DNA of 64,000 nt from Phialophora verrucosa (lineage: Eukaryota; Ascomycota; Eurotiomycetes; Chaetothyriales; Herpotrichiellaceae): positions 1,860,001-1,924,000 of the forward strand of contig MSED01000004.1 of the NCBI GenBank assembly GCA_002099365.1, written 5' to 3'. The position numbers and the translations under genes were made by a program. The notes below the pieces were generated by a model. That model did not search any database and was not told the origin of the DNA. It saw only the letters and a program-made list of their open reading frames with translations. The stretch's first letter is position 1. Every line of letters begins with the position of its first letter. This document shows, one piece after another, positions 57,157 to 64,000 of the stretch.

Positions 57157-59028
57157 ATGAAGAAGGAAGTTATGGCTGAGGACGGATCGAGGAGGACAAA
57201 GGCACGTCGTCGCAAACATGGTGACACCGAAACATCCAAGTCACGCAAAAGATCCGAGGATGACAGCACCACGACGAAAACTCCCGCCACCACCGACCGT
57301 CCTGCTGATATCCATGCGCTTCGAGAGGCGAGACTCGCATATATAGCCAAAGATCACGAAGAGAAACGGAGAGACATGAAGTACGAATACGTGAAGCGGA
57401 CAGCAACGGTAGCGCAGGCGGCCGGCGAAAACGAGAGGCCAGCCAGGGTTGCGCGAGCCGCTGTTCGCGACCCAGATGATCCAAAAACGAAGCGACGGGC
57501 GACCAAACGGACAGAGACGAGTCGCAGACACACGCACCAAGATGATGACGACGACGGCTATGTTTATAGCAGATCCGAAAGAACGCCCGCGGGAGACGTA
57601 GCACAGACGTCCACGCCTAAGCGGAAAACATACACCGAGAATGCGAGCCATAAGAACGTAGAAGAGAGGCGGGCTGCGCCAGAGCGACGGCATACAGAGC
57701 CCGTCAGACGACGAGAAGTTTACACTTTCGACAAAAAGTGTACGGACGAACCCAAGCCAACACCACGTCGGGGCTCAAGTGTGGTTGAGAAATCGCATCG
57801 TCCTGACATTAAGAGGAGTGCAACAACCACAAAGACCAAGACTGAGGTGAGCACAGCGAAAGCGTCAGAAACCACAGCAACCGCGAGGAGGACATCAACT
57901 CTGTTCGGAGGGCTGTTGTCTCCAAAGCCCGCGCCGCAGAAAAAAGTATCTTGCCTGACATGCGGCGCCGACGACGTCCCGATTGCTCGATCCGCCCTCC
58001 TTCCCTGCAAACACCGCATGTGCAACTCCTGCCTCAGACGCGTCTTCACCATGTCCGTCACCGACCCTGCGCATATGCCCCCACGATGTTGTACGGACCA
58101 GCATATCGACCTCAAGCACGTAGAGAAGCTCTTCGATGACAAGTTCAAGGTGCTGTGGAATCGGAAGTTCCAAGAGTACAAGACCAAGAACAGGATATAT
58201 TGCCCGGGTCGGAAATGCGGCGCCTGGATTAAACCACACTACATTGCTATCGAAAACGGCCGCAAAGTTGGACGTTGCAAGCAGTGCAAGATGAAGGTGT
58301 GCGCCATATGTTCCCAGAAGATGCACACGACTCGAGAATGTCCCAAAGACCCGGAGACGAAAGCATTTATTGAGACGGCCAAGGAGAAGGGCTGGCAGAG
58401 GTGTTATAGCTGTCATGCGATGGTGGAACTCAAGGAAGGTTGCAACCATATGACATGTCGCTGCACGGCCGAGTTTTGCATGGTGTGCGGGATGAAGTGG
58501 AAGTCGTGCGATTGCCCCTGGTTTAACTACGAAGCTGTCGATGCACACCTGGGAGATCCGGTGCGGCGTCAGCAGGAGGTCGACAGGAGGAGGGACCAGA
58601 TCCACCGAGATGAAGAGCTTGCACGCCGGATGCAGCAACTCGGTGGTGACGACGCCGGTGGACCATTCGGCCTCGGCAACGGAGCAGATCATCATATGAA
58701 TCAGAATTTTATCCAGCAGGCCCGAGAAGCATTGACGGCCAATTACGCCCAAGCGAATCGAGCTGCCCGCGACCTGCTTAATGGTTTCGTCATGGGTAGA
58801 GAAAATCAGCTGCCTGGTATGCCTTTGCAGATGGATCAGATGCTGGAATTGCTCGGCCAGGGGCGCGTGGGAGATCCCGCTGAGGGACAAGGTGAAGCCC
58901 GACGACCACGGCGACGAGGTAGCGGGAGGCGAAGGACAGCCCCTGCCGACCCACCGGAAGATGGTACCGGCGGTATGGATCAGGGCGAAGAGAGGCGCAT
59001 CCAAGATTGGGCGAACGATATCGGTTGA
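57157..59028 (+). CDS. RBR-type E3 ubiquitin ligase (RING1-IBR-RING2)
   Basis: A single exon of 623 residues. The first 260 residues are basic, charged and disordered. RING1 begins at Cys266 (CLTCGADDVPIA...CKHRMCNSC). The IBR zinc cluster covers about 345-400 (CPGRKCGAWI...CKQCKMKVCAIC). RING2 starts at Cys416 (CYSCHAMVELKEGCNHMTC), with Cys429, in GCNHM, at the position of the catalytic cysteine of HHARI and Parkin; it accepts ubiquitin from the E2 before transfer. Ligands continue CTAEFCMVCGMKWKSCDC. After it lies a helical stretch (DEELARRMQQLGGDD) and an Arg/Pro/Gly-rich tail. All key cysteines are present, so it should be active. The ATG at 57157 is used; Met6 is an alternative. It converges on the leu2 gene. 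Confidence 0.93.
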   Translation: MKKEVMAEDGSRRTKARRRKHGDTETSKSRKRSEDDSTTTKTPATTDRPADIHALREARLAYIAKDHEEKRRDMKYEYVKRTATVAQAAGENERPARVARAAVRDPDDPKTKRRATKRTETSRRHTHQDDDDDGYVYSRSERTPAGDVAQTSTPKRKTYTENASHKNVEERRAAPERRHTEPVRRREVYTFDKKCTDEPKPTPRRGSSVVEKSHRPDIKRSATTTKTKTEVSTAKASETTATARRTSTLFGGLLSPKPAPQKKVSCLTCGADDVPIARSALLPCKHRMCNSCLRRVFTMSVTDPAHMPPRCCTDQHIDLKHVEKLFDDKFKVLWNRKFQEYKTKNRIYCPGRKCGAWIKPHYIAIENGRKVGRCKQCKMKVCAICSQKMHTTRECPKDPETKAFIETAKEKGWQRCYSCHAMVELKEGCNHMTCRCTAEFCMVCGMKWKSCDCPWFNYEAVDAHLGDPVRRQQEVDRRRDQIHRDEELARRMQQLGGDDAGGPFGLGNGADHHMNQNFIQQAREALTANYAQANRAARDLLNGFVMGRENQLPGMPLQMDQMLELLGQGRVGDPAEGQGEARRPRRRGSGRRRTAPADPPEDGTGGMDQGEERRIQDWANDIG

Positions 59029-59486
59029 TTGAACTGGGACTGAACATTGGCGCCACGGGCTCCGATGTTGGCCATGCTTTGGCACGGCGTATTATGACTC
59101 TACGCTCCGACTTTCCATACAGTGTGACGACGACAGAACTCATGACTATACTTTGCTTGTTGGGGCCTCGGACGCTGCTATGTAACGTTTACTAGATACC
59201 CATTCTTTCTTCAGTGGAGTATTTGGCAATGGGACAAAAAGATGAAGCCTCTTTTAAATTTTTTTTTCCATGTATGTATATGGGCGAGTGTAGCGGTAAA
59301 CGACATGTCTCCGTTAAAGCGCGTCCGTTTGATTTTCTGTCTTAGAAAACTCCAAACTTTTCATTTACATTGTTCTTATGAGCCAGCCCTGGCTGTTGGT
59401 GTTCTACGAACACATCGAGGGAGGAGAGGTATCACGCCCTCTCACTGTTGGTTGAAATCGTCGCGCCCAATCGCTTGAGAAAGGTC
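59029..59486. other. convergent 3' ends
   Basis: Between the RBR ligase and 3-isopropylmalate dehydrogenase. It has an A/T run near 59255-59270; nothing else was seen. Confidence 0.5.
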
Positions 59487-60958
59487 TCACTGGGCTTTGA
59501 AGAGGGATTCTAACTCCTTCGCCACCGCTTCGCCGACCTCAGCCGTCGAATTATTGCCTCCGATATCCTTGGTTACGATCCCCTTTTCAATGACAATCCT
59601 CACCGCCTGCTCGACCAGAAGACTTTCCTTCACCATGTTCAAGCTGTACAGCAGCATCATCGCCACACTGAGAATTGCGGCGACGGGGTTAACGATGCCC
59701 TTGCCGGCGATATCCGGCGCTGAGCCATGGATGGGTTCGTAAATGCCATTACACAGGCCCTTGCCATCGGGCACGCCGCTTAGGCTTGCACTGGGTAATA
59801 GCCCAAGACTGCCGGGGATGACGGATGCTTCGTCGGAAATGATATCGCCGAAAAGGTTCGACGTGACGATCACGCCGTTCAAGGCCCGAGGGTTCTTCAC
59901 CATGATCATCGCGGCCGAGTCGATCAGTTGATGTTCGAACTCCAGCTGAGGGAATTCCTTCTGCATCGTCTCCGCGAAGACCCTTCTCCACAGCCGACTC
60001 GTCGCGAGCACGTTCGCCTTATCCAGACTCCATACTTTGCTCGGCGGACTCTTCGCTAGGGCGAGATACGCCGCAAGCCTGGTGATTCGTTCAATCTCCT
60101 TCCTCGAATACGGCTCCCGATCCTCCGCCCATTCGTTCTCTCCATCGTCTGGATTCCCCTCAACCCTGTCGCCAAAGTAGATACCTCCCGTCAGTTCTCG
60201 CACAATCATGAAATCCGTCCCCTGGCAGACTTCTTCCTTCAGTGGAGACCGCGCGGCAAGCGTGGGAGAAGCGAAGAAACAAGGTCGTAAATTGCCGAAC
60301 GTGCCCATTTCTTTCCGGAGTTTGAGGATACCTTGCTCGGGGCGGACTTTACCCACGCCGTATTTTGGCCCGCCTATCGCACCGAGAAGGACCGCATGGG
60401 CGGATTTCGCAGCGGCGAGGGCTTCGTCTGTTAAAGGGGTGCCGTGGGCGTCAATAGAGCACTAGCAAGAGAGCACGTTAGCTTAGCAGAACGGGCCTTG
60501 ATAGAAGAAAGCAAGATGGCGTAGGAACCTTGCAAACGAGTCGAGTATACAAAGAAAGTGGCTTGATAGACTCACCCCGCCGAGTAGATGTTCTTGGAAG
60601 TTGAACTTGACATCGTTCGAGCACTTCTCTACCACTTTGAGAACCTGCCACGCCGGTCTTCACGTCAGTAATTCGCCCGCAATGGCTGGTCCTTTTCCAT
60701 CTTCAAAGCAAAGAAGAACTCTTGTAAGGTCCAGACCGGTTAGTCCATCCGGATCGCCCCAATACTGCTGTTGCCGACCAAGCCCACAGGGAAGGCAAAC
60801 AAAAGGTGGGAGCCCGCTAACCTTGACAGCCTCGATTGTCACCTAGGATACATTAGCAACGCCGTCTCCAATAGTAACGAGTCAGAATCTGCCTCGATGT
60901 GACGCACCTCAGGACCTGCATAATCTCCCCCAAATACCACGATGTTGTACGTGGGCAT
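59487..60958 (-). CDS. leu2: 3-isopropylmalate dehydrogenase (leucine biosynthesis)
   Basis: It oxidises and decarboxylates 3-isopropylmalate to 2-oxoisocaproate with NAD, the third committed step to leucine. Exons: 60908-60958, 60822-60842 (21 nt), 60576-60644 and 59487-60461; introns of 65, 177 and 114 bp. All joins are phase 0, giving 371 residues, the family length. The start MPTYNIVVFGGDYAGPEVTI and HLLGGCSIDAHGTPL are typical. Substrate-binding segments are LRKEMGTFGNLRP and VRELTGGIYFG. The decarboxylating-dehydrogenase signature is NLFGDIISDEASVIPGSLGL. Two deviations from common sequences are GGDYAGPE in place of GGDGIGPE and a Cys in LLGGCS, where Ala is usual. The 21-nt second exon is a microexon encoding VTIEAVK. 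Confidence 0.95.
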
Positions 60959-61551
60959 TTTGACGTTTATTCTGGCTCGCGGGCAGAGCACTTCCTTGCT
61001 TCTCACAAGACGTTAGACACAAGATCTTACACACAGAGGGTGTATTGAAGTCTAGCGTGAACGATCAGAGCAATCTCAGTTGATGTGCCAGTGAAAATGG
61101 CGATGCGGCCGATGTCGGCGGGGCAGGCCACCCAGAGGCGGTACGGCGGATCAAGTGAGCCGAGTTCACAGATTGCTTCGAGACACAGGATTCAGTATCC
61201 TAGAGCTTCATTTCTCTCGCTTCCCGCTTCCCACTTGTCTCTTCACTGCAGTGGAGAAGATAGGTCTCCGCCTCTATTGCTGGAGGGCAAGGCAACAATC
61301 AAACCGCAAGAGTCAAGAGGCGAGATGGCGACACACAACCCCCCCTGCTGGTCTGCAGCTACTCGCAGGGACGCACGCAATACGACATGGCCATTCGTGC
61401 TTCGCTGCAACCTCTCCGAAAACCGACATGATCCACACTGCATGACGACCCTTTTCTCAGGCAGCATCTTTCCTGCCATCTATATCAATGATTGAATGAG
61501 GAACCAGTGCCGGATTGAACATTAACTTTGAGGCAGGCACCTCGAAACACA
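60959..61551. promoter_or_regulatory. divergent promoter of leu2 and the ABC transporter
   Basis: 593 bp head-to-head spacer. I found no clear Leu3-type CCGGnnnnCCGG site. No gene was recognised. Confidence 0.4.
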
Positions 61552-64000
61552 ATGGCTTACCTCGTATCAAACAGCTCAGATTCCTTATTCGGTCCTGGCT
61601 ATGATGGTCCGTTCAGGAGGTTCGACTTCACGTTGCTCTTTGAGGACACCATCCTGACCATTGTTCCTGCTACGCTTTTCCTCATCGCGGCCTGTGTGAG
61701 AGCGATATGGCTCACCAGCAAGCCGAACAAAGTCACGACTTCCCTCAGCAGATTGACAAAGCTGGTGAGACATAGCCTAGGAGAGATACGGAATCTATCA
61801 GTGACGGTCTACAGGCACTTCTTTCTGCATTTGTGACTATACAGCTGACTGTGCTTCTCGCTCGGGCGACGAACCTGGATGTCGCGACCAAGGCCTCGGT
61901 TTCTGCTGCCGCTCTAGATTTTGCAGCCGCTTCAGTGCTCTTTGTTCTCTCCTGTTTTGAGCACTCGCGCTCCGTGACACCTTCCACTGTCATTGGACTC
62001 TACCTGATCATCTCACTTCCCTTCGATGCCACCAGACTTCGGACTTTCTACCTGCTGGGAGGTCACGCGGCCAAAAGCATTGCAAACCTCTTGTCGCTAA
62101 GCTTGGCCATCAAGTTTGTTGTCCTGGTCACTGAAGCTGTCGAAAAACGCCGGATTCTCCTGGAACCGTACCGTGATCTCCCTCCCGAGGCAACCAGCGG
62201 CATCTACAATAAATCGGTCTTCTGGTGGCTCAATCCCCTGTTGAGGGTAGGATTTGGCAAGACTTTAAAAGTTGACGATCTTTACAATCTGGACGAAGAC
62301 CTTGCGTCTGCCAACGTCGAGCAGCGATTCAGAAGAGCTTGGGCCACCGTCAAGGACCCTCATCGCTTCAGTCTCCTCCTTACCTCCGTGTACGTCCTAA
62401 GATGGCAGCTTCTCACCTCAGCATGTCCGCGTGTGCTCCTTATAGCTGCAAGGTACGCTCAGCCATTCTTGGTCCAGGACACCATTCAATATATCGGTAA
62501 CCGCCATACCCAAGTAGCGTCTACTGGCTGGGGACTTGCGGCGTCTTTCTTCCTTGTTTACTTCACAACCGCCATCCTGAGCGCAGCATATCGGCACCTT
62601 CTCAACCGGTGTGTTACCCAGGTCCGTGCAGGGCTGGTGTCCCTTCTCTTCCACAAGACCCTGGAGCTTAGCATCGTCAGTGCCGACCCCTCGGCGTCAT
62701 TGACATTGATGTCCGCCGACGTGCAAAGAATCGTTGACCCGCTCGTGCTTTTACACGACACTTGGGGCGGCATGGTCGAACTCGGACTTGCCATGTTCCT
62801 ATTATACCGTAATCTTGGTGGAGGTACAGTCCTTGCCCCAGCTGTGGTGTATATTATCTCAGCATTGGCAACGTGTTGGGTTATCAGCGTCATTGCTGGA
62901 TTCCAAAAGCGATGGTTCACTGCAATTCAGACTCGCGTCTCGTTCACCTCTGCCTTGCTACACTCTATGAGGAACGTCAAACTACTTGGCATGTCCTCCA
63001 TTGTCCAGGACCGTACTCAAGGCCTTCGGGAGAGGGAGATCAATGAGTGCAAGAGGTATCGGCTCGTCAACAACTTCCAAATAGTCGCTCAGAATGCCCA
63101 TGTTGTTTTCGCGCCATTTGCGACGTTCCTACTCTACTACATCAGATCACGCAGTTCGGGAAACGCCCTCGATTTGGCGGCGTCATTCAGCATTCTGACC
63201 ATTTTCAGGTTGGTCGAGGATCCTTTCAATACTTTGCTATGGAGCTGTCCACAGTTGGCGAGCTCAATGTCATGCTTTGAGCGAATCCAAAAATACCTCT
63301 TGTCCAGCTCGCGGCATGACAACCGACTTTCATTGCGTCCTGTCTACGATTCGGACGAGAGCTGGGGTATCATATCTTCTCGACAGGAGTCAATCTCGAT
63401 GACACAGCTTGGAACCGACAGAAGTCCACACGAGGAGGCGTTGACGCTGAAAAATTGTTCCTTCGGCTGGAAGGAGGAGAGTGGGCCGGTTGTGCATGAC
63501 ATTGACTTGGTCCTGCGTTCCGGCTGGATTACTATGATCATTGGCCCTGTTGGCTGCGGCAAATCTACCCTGCTCAAAGGCATACTCAGCGAAACACCCC
63601 TGTCACGTGGATTCGTATACCTTCGGAATCAATCTATTGCGTTTGCCGATCAGGAACCCTGGATACAGAATGGCACCATTCGCGACGCTATCCGTGGGCC
63701 CAACTCAAGGGATATCCCCTATGACGACGATCCATGGTACGAAGAAGTCGTCAACTGTTGTGGCATGACAGAAGACATTGCATTGTTCCCGCAGGGCGAC
63801 AGGACCTTGATCGGTTCCAAGGGAATCTCTTTGAGTGGTGGTCAAAAGCAGAGATTGGCTCTCGCTAGAGCCGTCTACTCGAAGGCAGAAATTCTCATCC
63901 TTGACGATGTGTTCTCAGGCCTCGATAATGATACAGAGGAACTAATATTCAGGAGACTATTTGGACGATCTGGGCCGTTGAGACGGTTCCGGACGACAGT
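61552..64000 (+). CDS. ABC transporter, ABCC/MRP subfamily, 3' part beyond window
   Basis: A multidrug-resistance or conjugate exporter in the plasma or vacuolar membrane. Exon 1 61552-61764 and exon 2 from 61815 are joined over a 50-bp intron in phase 0. About 799 residues are visible and the frame is open to the right edge. A hydrophobic N-terminal domain (TMD0; e.g. TILTIVPATLFLIAACV) precedes the core, typical of full-length ABCC proteins. The linker WWLNPLLRVGFGKTL is the ABCC 'W.NPL...G' motif. TMD1 follows, then NBD1 with Walker A GPVGCGKST, signature LSGGQKQR and Walker B ILILDDVFSG. The second TMD and NBD must lie outside. Substrate cannot be predicted, and neighbours give no sign of a toxin or metabolite cluster. 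Confidence 0.93.

Noticed and set aside
56570..57160. 196-codon plus-strand frame between the PLP enzyme and the RBR ligase
   Set aside because: It overlaps the RBR start, lies in a divergent promoter, and shows no domain, signal peptide or compositional sign of coding.

Overview
The window is from the nuclear genome of a filamentous ascomycete (Pezizomycotina). Genes are interrupted by short GT-AG introns, mostly 46-115 bp. They include fungal hallmarks such as neutral trehalase with its calcium-binding segment, an AcuD-type isocitrate lyase, Leu2-type 3-isopropylmalate dehydrogenase, a C2H2 plus fungal-trans regulator and condensin Cnd1. The one RNA gene, a dispersed 5S rRNA, resembles the Aspergillus-type 5S more than the Neurospora type as far as I recall them, so a Eurotiomycetes-like lineage is my inference, not a demonstration.

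Layout. 0-6 kb: the 5' exons of a Cys-Gly metallodipeptidase run off the left edge, followed by mitoribosomal protein MRPL20, a decayed P450 tail, a disordered hypothetical protein and a membrane-associated short-chain dehydrogenase. 6-12 kb: isocitrate lyase and neutral trehalase (carbon and stress metabolism). 13-20 kb: an F-box/zinc-ribbon protein, a tail-anchored fatty-aldehyde dehydrogenase and an oxysterol-binding protein. 21-35 kb: a small hypothetical gene, then a C2H2/fungal-trans regulator with about 5 kb on each side in which I recognise no gene. 35-43 kb: condensin subunit 1, whose last intron holds a 5S rRNA gene and an inverted broken 5S copy; head-to-head with it a Cdc7-type kinase; then a HAD phosphatase. 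45-54 kb: a 1,654-residue disordered protein, a BTB protein and a small secreted cysteine-containing protein. 55-64 kb: a diaminopropionate ammonia-lyase-like PLP enzyme, an RBR ubiquitin ligase, Leu2, and the first half of an ABCC transporter cut by the right edge.

Neighbouring genes are mostly unrelated housekeeping functions. I see no biosynthetic cluster, CRISPR, insertion sequence or complete transposon. The most unusual structure is the nested, palindromic 5S pair inside the condensin intron. Next are the P450 remnant whose haem-ligand cysteine codon reads tyrosine, and an intergenic-only octamer (TACTCGTA/TACGAGTA) seen at least 12 times.

Exon borders were placed by eye from splice consensus, reading-frame closure and family similarity, without transcript data.
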